Positions 50,019 through 62,749 of a stretch of 64,000 nt of DNA are shown here, one piece after another. This DNA comes from Austropuccinia psidii (taxonomy: Eukaryota > Basidiomycota > Pucciniomycetes > Pucciniales > Sphaerophragmiaceae): assembly GCA_023105745.1 (NCBI GenBank), contig JALGQZ010000005.1, positions 2,767,501 to 2,831,500 of the forward strand, written 5' to 3'. Under the pieces are notes generated by a model. That model was not told the DNA's origin and did no database searches. It saw nothing but the letters and a program-made list of their open reading frames with translations. The first letter of the stretch is position 1. The number at the start of each line of letters is the position of its first letter. The translations under genes and the position numbers were made by a program.

Positions 50019-51928
50019 TTTCAGACCCTTGAGCATCTTTGGAAGAATGTGAATAATGTTTCCAGGGAACAGGGGTATGCTGCATCAACCTTGAGGTCCA
50101 ATATAACCCACAACCAAATTGAAATAGGTTGTTACAGGTCTGGAACCCCAAATCCCCACAGCAGTTACTTCAAGAAAGCTTAACTGTAAATTTAGACTTT
50201 ATGCCAGCAAATACCCTAAGAGTACCACTTGGACTATTAAAGTGTAAGATCCTGAACACACCCATGATTCTACTGAAATTATCATGGCACATCATTCTTT
50301 GAAAAAATTCAATGAGCAAGACACATCCCAAATAGCTCAAATGTCTGAATAGCTGCTCATTTCAAGGCCAATTCAGTCCCAATTATGCAGCCAGAGGGAG
50401 ATTGACAGGCCTGTAATCCTTAAAGACATTTACAATCAAGTCAAGAGAATCAATAAAGATAAACTGCAAGGCGGAAGGCCCATTTATGCTCTTATTGACA
50501 CCCTCAAAGAAGAAAATTTTGTGTGGTCCTCTGAAAGGGATGTGAAGGGCCACATTACCTCCTTGCTTCTCACTCACCCCCTTTCCATAAAACTTCTCCA
50601 TGGCTTTCCTCATGTGATTCTTATGAATTTTACTTATAAAACCAATAATTACAAAATGCCCCTTTTTCATATTGTTGGATTCAGCTCAACCAATAAGACC
50701 TTTTCTGGGGATTTTTGTTTGATTAATAATGAAACTGAATCCTCATATACTTGGGCATTAAATCAATACATAGAAAAAGTCCTCAAGAACACCAATATTT
50801 TTCCCCCTCCAGTCATTTTTATTGACAGGTATTTGGCCTTGAAAGACTCTCTTAAGAAGCTGTTCCTAGACTCAAAAGTTATTCTATTAGTCTGGAACAT
50901 CAATGAAGATGTATCTGCCCATTTCATGAAGAAAATTTGTCATGGCACTGATTTGTGAAAATTTTATGGGCCTTTGGAATTGAGTAATATAGTTTTATCT
51001 TTCACTATTATTCTTATTATTGTTTTTATTAATGACTTTTTAATTCCTTTCTCAGTTTATGTATTCATCCACTGAAAATTCTTTCAAGGATAACTGGAAG
51101 AAGCTTCAAAAGCACTCAAAAATACTTAAGTCTTGCAGTATTTGGAAAAACCTGGCTCCCTCTAAAGGAGTATTATGTGCCATCCTGGACCAATTACCAT
51201 TTCCACCTGGGTGTGTGCTCCACCTCAGTAGTTCAAGGTTCCTATGCAATGGTTAAACCCTGGCTCCAAATGTCCACTAGTACTCTCCTGGAGGTAGTTG
51301 GGGCTCTTTACATGGCTTTCAAGAAAGAATTTAGTGAAATAATCAACATAATCTCCAAATAAATGATTTTTGATTTCAATAATTTTTCTTCACACAACTT
51401 TGCTCTCAATAGAAAGGTGTCTCATTATTCCTTTCAGATGGCCTTTTAAAATTTCAAAACCAAATTTCCCCCCAATGAAAAATGCACCAACAAATACAAC
51501 AATTATCAGGGCATATCTTGCAAGCACAAGATACAACAGGAATTTGCCAAGTTCCAAAGGCTCCAGATATCAGAATTCCATCCTCAGAGGCATTTGAATT
51601 TACCTGTGAGTACTTTTTTTGATCTTAAACTTCTTAGTTTTTTTATATTAACTGATTTTATTTTTCATATTCTTCTCAGACTGGTTATCAAGGTGATTAT
51701 AAAACTGTTGAGAAAGAAAGAATGAATCAAGCCAAAAGAATATTTGAAGATATCAGGGAGGACCTTTTTTAAGGACCAGTGGCAGAAATAACCCTGATTC
51801 ATATGCATTTCCAAGATGTTTTGACTGGAAAAGTCCCTTTTGATCAAATTCCCAAGAGTCAAGAGGATGATCAATATTATGAAGACCCACTATAGTGCAA
51901 AAATATCCATGGAAGACCTCAAGGAGCT

Positions 51929-52514
51929 AAAAATAAAAATAAAAATTAAAATAAAAATAAAAATAAAAATAAAAATAAAAATAAAAATAAAAATAAAAAT
52001 AAAAATAAAAATAAAAATAAAAATAAAAATAAAAATAAAAATAAAAATAAAAATAAAAATAAAAATAAAAATAAAAATAAAAATAAAAATAAAAATAAAA
52101 ATAAAAATAAAAATAAAAATAAAAATAAAAATAAAAATAAAAATAAAAATAAAAATAAAAATAAAAATAAAAATAAAAATAAAAATAAAAATAAAAATAA
52201 AAATAAAAATAAAAATAAAAATAAAAATAAAAATAAAAATAAAAATAAAAATAAAAATAAAAATAAAAATAAAAATAAAAATAAAAATAAAAATAAAAAT
52301 AAAAATAAAAATAAAAATAAAAATAAAAATAAAAATAAAAATAAAAATAAAAATAAAAATAAAAATAAAAATAAAAATAAAAATAAAAATAAAAATAAAA
52401 ATAAAAATAAAAATAAAAATAAAAATAAAAATAAAAATAAAAATAAAAATAAAAATAAAAATAAAAATAAAAATAAAAATAAAAATAAAAATAAAAATAA
52501 AAATAAAAATAAAA
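51929..52514 (+). repeat. Hexanucleotide microsatellite (AAAAAT)n, about 97 copies
   Basis: 586 bp, essentially perfect except for one unit with A to T at 51947. It lies inside the MULE reading frame, where it encodes alternating Lys-Asn. The frames giving Lys-Ile, Phe-Ile, Tyr-Phe and Leu-Phe repeats on either strand are by-products. Confidence 0.97.
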
Positions 52515-52752
52515 GAGATCCCCCAAGATTTGAAATCATTGAAAGTCAATCCAAGAGAAGAGGAAGGCCCCCATCAAAAGTGACCATTACCACAATATCA
52601 AGATCACATTCAATTACACCCTGTCAAAAACCTCATAAAGAAAGTCACACAATCCTGAAACAACTTTCAAGATATATGATGCAATTTACTTGACCTGTGA
52701 GAATTTAAAAATTAATTATCACACAATTTGTAAGGTTTGACTATGAAACAAT

Positions 52753-53015
52753 TGTCAAATCTGGAGTGAGAAAGTGATGAGCTACAGCCTCTCTTTGCTT
52801 TTGATAATTGTAAAACGGGTTAGAATATTAATTGCATATTGATCACTACCCTGGAGTGAGCAATTGATGAGCTATGGATTCTCTTTGCTTTTTATAATTG
52901 TAAAACTGGTTAGATAAGCAAAAGATAGTTTGTGCAATGAAGTTTATAGGCTATTTACATGATATACTTTGCTGCAGCACTAGCTGTGTATTTGTATTAT
53001 TGTCCTGTTTCAATA
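52753..53015 (-). repeat. 3' LTR of the copia element, with internal tandem duplication
   Basis: 263 bp. Two 90-bp-spaced related units start at 52761 and 52851 (both CTGGAGTGAG, then GATGAGCTA and ATAATTGTAAAAC). The same duplication is in the other LTR. Confidence 0.9.
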
Positions 53016-53024
53016 CCCCCTCCC
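53016..53024 (-). promoter_or_regulatory. Polypurine tract of the copia element
   Basis: CCCCCTCCC on the plus strand, touching the 3' LTR; GGGAGGGGG on the element strand. Confidence 0.8.
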
Positions 53025-53045
53025 AAGAATACAAAATAAGCCCTG

Positions 53046-56000
53046 TTAATGACACAAGTTGAAATTCTTACAAGCTTTCATTAGCTTATTACTTCCCAAG
53101 GGTTTTGTTAGCGCATCGGCATGTTGGTCCATTGTGGGTATCCATTCTAATTTCATGTTGTATTTCCTGACAAAATTGTTGACAAAATAAAAGGCGTGAT
53201 TTAAGTATTTTGTCTTCTTTTTTGATAAATTGTCCTCAGTAATCATGATTGCAGCACAATTATCACACTTTATTCACATTTTGATTGTTGAGTCGATTTT
53301 TGTAGCAATAAGTAGACTCACTGCCAGGAGTTGAGATGCTTCTGCAAGCACAACATATTCTGCCACACATGTTGACATTGCTACAACGGTTTGTCGTCGC
53401 AAATTCCATGCGATCAGATCACCAAAAGCTTTGATGACAAAACCTGAAGTGCTTCTTGCATGTTCACCACCCCAGCTTGCATCTACCCATATGGATATGT
53501 CAGAGGAGAGTGCTGTATATCTGAAGCATTTGTCCCAGTGACGTAGTAAATAACCTGTCAGATGATTGAGAGCTAGCCAATGAGACTTTCTCAGACAAGA
53601 TGCAAACCGTGCTAACATGTGCACTGCATATGTAATATCTGTTCTTGAGCCACCAGAGATGTACATGAGGGTACCTATTTCTGATTGGTAGCTGGTTGTA
53701 TCAAGCCCTTTGGCACTGTTAGTCACAAGAGAGCCATTAGCCATTGTTGTGTATTGTGGAATGATTGGTCGAGAATAATCACAAAGATATTGGTCAATTG
53801 AAATCTTTTGATGGATTTCAAGTTGTTTTCCATTGTCGTTAATGTGAAGGCCTAAAATTTTCTCCACATTTGTTTGCCATTGAACATCAACCTCACGCAT
53901 GAGCGCCTTTTTGAAATGTTTTACAGACTTGATTGAGTTTCCAATTACTATCCCTTTATCCACATGGATCCATACAATGATAATTGTTGCATGCTTTCGA
54001 TAAATGTAGAGCAACACCTCAACGTCACTGCATTCAAACCCTAGTTTAGTCATCATTGTTTTTGAAAATGTCCACCAACATTGCGCGGCCTGTTTTGTCC
54101 CATATAAGGCTTTCTTTAACTTCATTACCTTCCCATGAAGTTCTGGCTGGAGCTCAACTGGTGCTTGTACATATACATCTTCTTGAATAGGACTATATAA
54201 GTAAGCTGCACTGACATCAAAACCTGCCATAGTGAATTTTTATTTTACTTTCATTGCCAATAGTAGACATAGTGAGTTGAGACTGGTGGTCAGCGTGTAC
54301 ACATCAAAACAATCAATACCTGTTTGTTGAGTAAATCCCCTTGCAACATAGCGCGCTTTGAATCTCTCAACGGTTCTGTCTGCCTTCCACTTGATGTTGA
54401 AGACCCATTTTCCGCATAGTACTTTCATCCCTTGAATGGATCAACAGGCTTCCAAATGTCACATTTAGCAAAATTGTTTAGCTCCACCATGGCAGTGTCG
54501 TGCCAATTACTCGCAAAAGGTGAACTAAGCGCATGCTTTAGAGTCTTTGGAAATTCAATATCTGTTATTATCAGAAGATTTTGTATGGTCGCAGCTTGCT
54601 CCTCAGCAATTTCAGATGTTGGAACTTCTCCAAGGCGCAGATTGTTCATGATGTAATGGAGCTTGCCTTTTGTTGATTTCAGCAGACAAGGCAGGGCCTG
54701 GTATGCCAGAAAGATAGCGGAGGAAGCCTGGAATAAATTTCTTGCAGCAGGATTGTAGAAGATCCATCCATTGCCAGAGTGTGGGAAGGTTAACAATCTG
54801 CATGAAATTCCGCGCTGATTGAGCTTACCCCTTTTTTCGGCAGGGACATGTACAATTGCTTCAGCGCCAAAAGGGTACATTTGATCAGGATTTGGCCTGA
54901 TATTGAACAAAACTTCCATGGGAGAAAGTGGAGCTGTCCTGCTGTTTGTTAGCTGATTGTGGATATGTGTTGCACAAGAGTAGACATAGCTCCAAAAAGA
55001 GGAGGGTAAAGGGCTGGCATTTAACATTGTTCTTGCCATGTCTCCCAAAATACAATTTACTCTCTCAGCCTCCCCATTCTGGTCCGGTCAATATGGCTCA
55101 GTCGGGCTCCACTCAGTGCCCAATTGGTTTAGCTGTTCCTTGAGCTTTTTTGAGTACTCCCCTGCATTATCACTGTGGAGGATGATTGAATGTTTGTTCA
55201 AGTGATTGCTCAGAAACTTCACCTAGAAAAGGATTTTTTCTGGTACCTCTGCTCGAGATTTCAATGGAGCAGTAAAGGTGAATGTTGAAGCATGGTCCCT
55301 CAGTGTCAGAAGGAAGTGATTGCCAGCTGGGTCTCTCTCAAATGGGCCTGCGACGTCTGACACAAGCAGATCCAAGGCTTCATTTGATTTAACTTGAGTC
55401 GCAGGTGTGTTTGATAGCCTTGTGCTTTTTGACCTTGCACACTGGTCGCGGAAAAAATCTTTCCAGTCCAGACTCAATGCTTCTGGCACAAAGTGTTCTA
55501 GAAAAAGCTTTACCACCCGCGTGGATGCATGCCCTAATCTTTCATGCCAGGAAACGGCTGATTGTAAAGGTATTTTTGAAATTGCAGCTATGTTTAGTGA
55601 CAATATTGGAATATACCAGCAATGTTTGTGAAACACAGCAGGAAACTCAACATTTGCCAGAAATACAAGTTTGAGTTATGTAGATGTAAATAAAGGATGA
55701 TAGCCCATTTCCACTAATCTCCCCAGGCTGAGAATGGTGAAACAAATGTTTTCACAGAAATATACATTATCAACTGTTAATGTGCCATTATCTGTAGGAA
55801 TTGTCAGACTACCAATACCAGTGAGATAGGTTGATTTACCAGCGGACGCCAAGTTGAGGATTGGTGGGTTGATCAGTTTTTTCTTGAGCGTAAAATCCAG
55901 ATCGATTGCACTCACATGGACATCCGCAGCAGAGTCCAAAAGACTACCATCAACATGGACATTGTACACTTTCTGGGCCTTCCCTTTATTGGTCTTGTCT

Positions 56001-57133
56001 TGGGGTCTCTGCATTCCTTGTGGTTCCTTAAGTTTGCCGTTGGTAACGTCTTCCCAGAATTGTTCACAGTCTGCATACCAATGGAAACCCCATTTGCAGT
56101 AAAGACAGGTGTCACCAAATTTGTCAATCAGAGACTGAGATTGGCCTCTTCCATAAAAAGCAGCCGCTTTTTTTATTGCATGTTGTGGGATTTCTGGTGG
56201 AAGATGTCCAATTGGGTTGCTAAGCAGGCCAGGCGCCTGGTAAATTGGCTGGTGATGAGCTAAAGGCTGGCTAACCAAATTTCCTGGAGGAAAGTACCAC
56301 ATTGCAGATGCAGACGCTTCAAGATCTATTATTGCAGGGTTGACAACAACAGTGGCAGCTGTTTCCGCTTCTTGTATTGCTTCAGATACTGTTTCAAAAG
56401 CGGTTGTTGTATCTTGATGATTGAGACATTGATGAAGTAGGATGTCAAAAGTATTGCAATTGAGGGTTTCTGGGATTTGAATGTTGGCTTGGACCAGGAG
56501 TCCAAAAAATTCAGAGAACGACATTTTCCAAGACATGAATTTTGAATAGGTATCTTGGAGAGAATGTAGCCAAGAGCTAGTGTTTTGATGGCCAGTTGTT
56601 CAGAGAATGTTGAGAAGCTGGTTTGGGGTCTCTAGTTTGTCAAGTCGTGCTGAGAGATCACATTGACATTGTAAAGCGGCAAATAAGCTAGAGGTGGTAT
56701 TATAGTTGCTGAGAAGCTGTTGGGTAGAATCATCAATTGTTTGACGTAGGATCAATAAAAAGCTTGATTCATCATCATTGGTTATAGTCTTGAAGAAATT
56801 GGGAATAATTGAATTGTGGAATTTGTAGACATATGAGATTGTGTTGAGGATAGTGTCTTTCCACATTGGAAAGTTCTTCCCATCAAAAGATAGGTAAATC
56901 TTTTTTGGATTGATAGAAAAATGAAGTGTAAGAGGATCTTTCCAGAACTTCCTCTGGATCAAATTATCATCTGGGACTTGACTGATCCTTTTTTGCAAAT
57001 TCAGATCAAGTTGCAGCAATTGTACCTTTGAAGTGGGTGCATTGACCACTTCAAGAACCCGTGAGAGCTCATTGGCATGGCTCTCTTTCTCGGAAAAATT
57101 ATTGTCTGCCACTTTTCTTGGCAGCATCGGCAA
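53046..57133 (-). pseudogene. gag-pol: Copia Gag-Pol, broken by stops and one frameshift
   Basis: From 57133 leftwards: gag (57133-56600), gag end with a zinc-knuckle-like CLYCKWGFHWYADC and protease LDSAADVHVS (56536-55676), GAG-pre-integrase and integrase start (WHERLGHASTRVVKLFL, DLLVSDVAGPF; 55636-55223), integrase end (55048-54425), RT (KWVFNIKWKADRTVERFKAR, 54428-54240; AGFDVSAAYLYSPIQEDVYV, 54230-53274) and RNase H end (DQHADALTKPLG, 53246-53046). The pieces up to 54425 share one frame and those after 54428 share another, so there is a single frameshift near 54425 and otherwise only nonsense codons. The RT active site YVDD has become HVDK. CpG is frequent here, unlike in elements A-C. 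Confidence 0.9.
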
Positions 57134-57194
57134 AAATCAAAATTGCAAAGATAAGGCAGGAACAAAGTCTTGGTGGCTTAGCCCGCTTTTAACC

Positions 57195-57457
57195 TGTCAA
57201 ATCTTGAGTGAGCAAGTGATGAGCTATGGCCTCCCTTTTCTTTTGATAATTGTAAAACAGGTTAGAATATTAATTGCATATTTATCACTAACCTGGAGTG
57301 AGAAAGCTATGAGCTATGGCCTCTGTTTGCTTTTGATAATTGTAAAATGGGTTAGAGAAGCAAAAAAGAGGTCATGCAATGCAGTTTATAAACTATTTAC
57401 ATGATATAATTTGCCGCAGCACTAGTTTTGTATTTTTATTATTGTCCTGTTTCAATA
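57195..57457 (-). repeat. 5' LTR of the copia element
   Basis: 263 bp. On the element strand it is followed by GGTTAAAAGCGGGCTAAGCC, whose GGTTA start recalls the half-tRNA (initiator Met) primer site known from copia; this is a weak resemblance only. Confidence 0.9.
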
Positions 57458-60102
57458 ACAATAAGTAAAAATTACTAATATTTTACTTATTGTACTATTA
57501 ATTTCCTTATAAATAAAATAAATAAGATAAAAAAATTATCATAATTATGGTGTAAAAATAATTATGTTATTAAATAAATATAATAATATAATTTATATTA
57601 TAGAAAAATAATATAATAAAGAAATATATTAATATATGATAATTAATATATTTGAAAGCACTTTATTATTGTTACCAACAAATAAGAAAGGTGTAAAAAA
57701 CTTTTCTTTATTAATAAAAAACAATTAATAACAAAAATATTACTAATATTAAAGTTATATATTAATATAAATACTATTTATATTAATTAAATAATTATTG
57801 ATAGTAATAATAAAGATAATTTATTATAATAAGAGAAAATATCCTACTTTTGACACTTAAAATAATAATATTTAATGAATTTACGCCAAATAATGTAAAT
57901 ACAACTTATCTAAATTTTCTTTACAAATAAAAATAAAAGAAATTACAAATTTTCTTGATTTTATGTGGGAATGAGATTTTTAAGAGAATTATAACAAAAC
58001 AAGAGAAAAATTTGAGTAATCGCATCAAAAATTATTATTACAATAAAGCTAGCTTTTTGTCTTTGATAATATAAGAGATTTATATTAAAGAATAAGATAT
58101 TTTACCTTTGGATTTAATTGTTTGATTGTTTTGATGCATCTGAGGGGAAAATAGAGTAAAAAGAGTTCTATTCATAGTAAATATCTCCCTTCTAGAGTTT
58201 GATAGGCTTCTAGTAGACATGTACATATGATATCCACTGGAAATAATCAATATTTCAAGGTTTAGTGATGATTATGTCATGATCAAACCATCTTATCTCA
58301 TTATTATGCCATTATTTAGAGTCATCACTATAACTCTAAGTTTGATGACATCATAGGCTTGGCAGAAGCCTAAACTTTGTGGATTTTATTAGTATTAATA
58401 AGTTTTATCACTTATATAACTGTTAAACATAAAATAAGATTACAGTGAGTGATCATAAATGATCAATTTTAAGCTTAAGCTTTGATCATGAATAACTTTT
58501 TAGTTATGCATGCTACAGCTATCTTGGGAGTGAATTATGATAGCTTGGAGTGTCAGTATTAAGATACCAAGAGAATTTTGTTACATAATCAAAACTCTAT
58601 TTTTGATGATTTTTCTTGTAACTCATCTTTTCTGTCAAAATTCAATATTTTAAAATTCAAACCTTTATTCCAAGGGGTTATACCTTGAATATTATAATAA
58701 TAATTACATAATTCTTCAAGTATGACCTATTAGAATCTGACTTGCTCCTCTTTTTTAAGTTTTCACCACTTTCACAACAAAGTGGTCAACAGCTCCAGTG
58801 ATTTTGTTCAATAAACCATTACAAGTTTTAACCTAGTTTATAGCTTGTAAAATAAATTTCATATCTGTGTTATTACAGTAATTATGTGGTGACTTTTTAT
58901 TGGTTTAACTCTCTATCTTGTATATTTCAACTGATATTAGCTAAAAACCATGAATATACGCATTGACCAAAAAAGTGCATATATTCAGCTTAATTCCTTA
59001 AGTATTGACTTTTCAGAATTTCAATATAGTTGTTTTATGTGTGATGATTTATGGAGAATCCAATGGTAAAATTTATTTCACATTTTGCTTCATTGGTTTC
59101 TGAGTTAAATAAGTTTTTGTGTCTTTTTTAGGGTATTATTACTTGTTCTTCAGTAATTATTGACTTTTCAGATATGCCATAAAAATGAAATATGTGTATT
59201 TTACCATTAGAAATCTAATGGTGTAGTTTATTTCACATTTTTACTCATTATATTCTGAGTTAATTCAGATTTTTTACCTATTTATGGTATTTTCACTAGT
59301 TTTAAGATAATCATTATAAGTATATTTATTATAGAATTTTTCTTGTGACGTTTTTGGATATGTGGTCATATCTCAAAGGCTCACACAATTGATTAATTAT
59401 CCAATCTTCTTGTGAGTTTATGATTAATTTTAATGTTTATTTTTTTGTTTTTATTTTAATATTTATTAATTTTTTCAACATATTTTTTATCAGGTACCTG
59501 GTTCAGAAGACTTGCCAAATTTTATATTAAAATGCACCTTCAAGCCCATAAATGTCCAGGGTGATGGAAACAGTGGCTACAGGACAGTATCCGACTACAT
59601 TTACAAGACTCAAGATCAGTGGGCTGATTTTAAAGGTGACTTGGCTGAAGAAATTCAAAAAGACAACAACCTTTATGAATCCATGAACACTTTGATACCC
59701 TCATTATTCTCTTATTTGGACAGATTTGAGTTGTATGAAGATGTTGGCCACTCCACAAAGAGCAAGTGGATTTCCATGCCTGATATGTGGGATCCAATTG
59801 CAAAAAATTATCAAAGACCAGTTTTCTTTTATTTCACAGTCCAATTTTTCTCTTTTTTACCTTATTTCTGTCTTCTAAATGACAATCCACCCATTTTCAT
59901 CTGTTTCTTGGATAGCTGTTCTCATTTTGTTCCATTGGATATCATCATTTCTAAAGTTTACCCTGTACCCCCCCCCATTATTTTAAATTGGGAATTTCAT
60001 GCTCAACAACAAGCCCTGGGGTGGGAAGATAAATTTAAGAAGCACATGATTTTATATTTGTCTTATCTTCCACCCCCCCTCAGAAAAACCCCACTGTTTT
60101 AG

Positions 60103-60282
60103 AGGTTGATTCTTATTTATTTACTTTTTGTATATACAATTTATTCCAATTATTCCCCTCCTCAGTCCTATTTATTTCTTAAATATCACCTCAGGCTCAT
60201 TATTAATAAAACATGTGGTCCTTTTGTACTTAAAAATAGTCATATTAAAAACATGAAAAAAAAATCTTGGAAAAAAACATAC
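60103..60282. other. 3' flank of the MULE gene
   Basis: AT-rich, with a trace of continued pyrimidine-rich transcribed-looking sequence (TCCCCTCCTCAG near 60150). No gene. Confidence 0.4.
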
Positions 60283-60670
60283 CTTTTTGGGCCTTCACTT
60301 GTCCCACCAAAAAAAAAGACCCAAAATTATTGAATTCTGGTTTTTTATTTTCAAGATTGAACCCTTCATTTCAAAAAAAAAATGAAGGAAATTCATTATT
60401 GGGAAAATTTTTAATTAATTTTTTTTTCAAAAGAAATAAGCCATTTTTCCTAATTGTCCAAATTGGAGAAATTTGGCAAAAAAAAAAATGAAAAAAAATT
60501 TGGGGCTCTTGACATCCCATTTTGAAAAAATTATGGCAAAAAAAAGAAAATTATAAAAAAAAAATATCCTCAAAACTAATCCTGACAAAAAAAAATTGTT
60601 GAAAAAATAGGTCACTAACATGTTTTTGGACATAAATTTGTAAAACAAAAACAAGTAATTTTATGGTAAA
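60283..60670 (+). repeat. Diverged direct repeat, copy 1
   Basis: Shares GGCCTTCACTTGTCCCACCA, TTTTTTATTTTCAAGATTGA and ACATGTTTTTGG, in the same order and spacing, with 63074-63405. Rich in A and T runs. Identity of the repeat unknown. Confidence 0.75.
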
Positions 60671-62382
60671 AAAATGTAAGGGATTACATGTGTTTACCAA
60701 CAACTAAAACATATTAAAAGATTTATTTTTTGAATTGTGATTAAATTTGTTTGATTTATTTTATATTATAAATTTTATAATATCTAGTAGAATTAATATC
60801 AATACTTTAGTAAATTATCAAATATTCCTAGATATTTTATAATATTGGTAATTTTCTTCTTTTGATGTGATATTTAATATTTTGGAGGGGTAGAATTGTG
60901 CCTATAATATACTCTTCATATAGGATATTAAAATTAGAACTATATTTAAAATTGAATTATTCCTTAAAGAAATTGGATTTAAAATATACTGGATTTGGAA
61001 TTCTCTTTTTCATTTAAATCCATAATTACTTAATATTTGATAAATTAATCATACACTTACATATATTAAAATATGTGTACCCAAAAAGATAAATCAAATT
61101 ATAATTATAACCAAAAAAATTATTCCTGGTATACATAACCTCCCTTTGTCTACTTTAAATATACACATTTCTAAGTTAACAAAGATATAAATATTTTCAA
61201 GAGAAATATATATTCCTGATTATTATTCTATGTTTCAATTTTTTATTTTCATTTTTTTTCAAAAAATCTGAATTATTATTAATTAAATAATTTAAATAAT
61301 ATTTCTTTTAAAAAGGGATAAAAAAAGAAAAATTAATCATTAACTTCAATTTTTCAGGAAATCTTTTGATTAAAAGAAGAAAAAAAATACTTAAAAAATT
61401 TTAAATTTGTTTTTATATCAATAAACTTTATTTATTTTTTTAAAAAAGAAATTAATAATTAACTTTAGGTTAAATATTCAATATTTTTTTTCTTTATTTT
61501 ATAAAAAATTGATCAAAAAACTAATTTAATAAATTCTTAAAAGTTAAACAAAAAAAAATATCAAAATTGATTATTTGATTTTTTTAGTTTTTTAATTTTT
61601 TTGAATAAATTTTTTAATTTAATCATATTATAAAATTTTTATGATAATTAAAATAAATTATTTAAAACATATTTTTTTTTTATTAAAATAAATTTAAACC
61701 ATTATATAATGATTAATAATAAGAAACTTTGATTTGATATTTTCTAGGATTACTAAACTGTGAAACAAATTGTTTAAGATTGAATTTATCATTATTAATC
61801 CTGATTTTCTCTTAATAATTATCTACTTATACTATAAATTATATTCCTATTTCTAATATTTTTAAAATTCTACCATACATCTGCCTCAAAATCTTCCCCT
61901 ATTATTGAATATAATTAATTTCTTTAATTTTATTTTTAAAAAAAAAATACAATTCTTACCAATCTTTTTTTCTTTATTTTCTATCTTTTTTTTTTTTTTT
62001 AAATATTAAAAATATTTATAACAATTTTAAATTTCATTAATTAATTTTGAAACTAAAAGAAAAAAAAAAAAAAGAAAAAAAGAAAAAATATATTAATTTA
62101 AATAATTGAATTTTATTTAAAATTTAAATAATTTTTTTTTTTTTTTATATATATTTTTCATTAATCCAATTATATTTTTTTTCCTTTTTTTTTGATTTTT
62201 AAATTTAAAAGTTTTTTTTTTTTTGAAAAAAAAAAATATATTAAATATTTTTTTTTTCTTTATTATATTTAATTTATTTATAAAATTTAGTTTTAATTTT
62301 TTTTTAAAAAAAAAATAATTCTTGATTAAAAATAATAATATTTCATTAATAAATATATATATATCTATAAATTAAGAATTAA

Positions 62383-62385
<3 letters not shown>
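60671..62385. other. Extremely AT-rich DNA, no gene
   Basis: Long runs of A and T with few G or C, and no coding or RNA signal. It might be decayed transposon DNA or a structural AT-rich block. Confidence 0.5.

Positions 62386-62427
<42 letters not shown>
62386..62427. repeat. (TA)n microsatellite
   Basis: About 21 uninterrupted TA units. Confidence 0.95.
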
Positions 62428-62428
<1 letters not shown>

Positions 62429-62749
62429 CTTATATTTTTATAATAGAAAATTAAAATTATCATTAATTAATTTTTTATTATTAATTTGTTTGTTTTATTT
62501 TATTTTTGTTTTCAAAATTATTTTTAAATTTAAAATAAATAAATAAAAAATTTATTTTTTTTCATTTCATATATTTATATTTATTTATTTTCTTTTTGGT
62601 TTTTTTTAAAACCACATGAGAAATTCAATGAAAAAAAAAAAAACATAATCCCTTATTTGTTTTTTTGCTATAAATTGGTAAAAACACATAACAGGTGTTT
62701 TTGTTTTTTTAATTGAAATTTAGTTAAAAAGAACTTGTATTGGGTAAAA
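62428..62749. other. AT-rich DNA, no gene
   Basis: Homopolymer-rich spacer between the TA run and the degenerate minisatellite. Nothing else seen. Confidence 0.5.

Larger units (their letters stand above)
52753..57457 (-). mobile_element. Ty1/copia LTR retrotransposon, complete ends, dead
   Basis: 4705 bp, minus strand, two LTRs of exactly 263 bp (52753-53015 and 57195-57457), target duplication ACAAT (52748-52752 and 57458-57462). Removing it and one ACAAT restores the C-type LTR end exactly. The LTRs differ at roughly 30 of 263 positions, so it is much older than A-C. Domain order gag, protease, integrase, RT, RNase H proves the copia type. Confidence 0.95.
52729..59385 (-). repeat. Solo LTR, C type, split by a copia element
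   Basis: Minus-strand LTR in two parts, 52729-52752 and 57463-59385, flanked by the target duplication CAATT (52724-52728 and 59386-59390). On its own strand it begins TGTGAGCCTTTGAGATATG and ends ATAGTCAAACCTTACA, as in element C. No internal region is present, so it is the product of LTR-LTR recombination. It lies in an intron of the MULE gene. Divergence from the C LTR is visible throughout. Confidence 0.92.
50019..60102 (+). pseudogene. MULE-type DNA transposase with C-terminal OTU domain, interrupted by nested insertions
   Basis: A Mutator-like transposase gene read in pieces. The FAR1-like N-terminus (LEHLWKNVNNVSREQGYAAS near 50030; KYPKSTTWTIKV near 50205) is followed by the MULE core at 50350-50958 (TNNYKMPLFHIVGFSSTNKT; VFIDRYLALKD-like block; VWNINEDVSAHFMKK). 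Then come an exon at 51056-51605 with a SWIM zinc-finger remnant (GISCKHKIQ near 51508), an exon from 51680 with GRPQGA, a long Lys-Asn repeat and a KRRGRPPSK basic motif, and finally an OTU-like cysteine-protease domain at 59494-60102 (VQGDGNSGYRTVSDYIYK). The usual catalytic Cys position of OTU (GDGNCG) is Ser here. Introns: 50984-51055, 51606-51679 and 52697-59493; the last has swallowed a solo LTR and a copia element. Several stops make it inactive. Confidence 0.85.

Noticed and set aside
51840..52583. Open frames encoding long Lys-Ile, Phe-Ile, Tyr-Phe or Leu-Phe repeats
   Set aside because: They are by-products of the (AAAAAT)n microsatellite read in frames other than that of the MULE.
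55405..55674. Plus-strand ORFs over the copia integrase
   Set aside because: Antisense to recognisable integrase motifs on the minus strand.
60106..60654. Lys/Asn- and Phe-rich ORFs in the first direct repeat
   Set aside because: Homopolymer runs create them; the second repeat copy does not preserve the frame.
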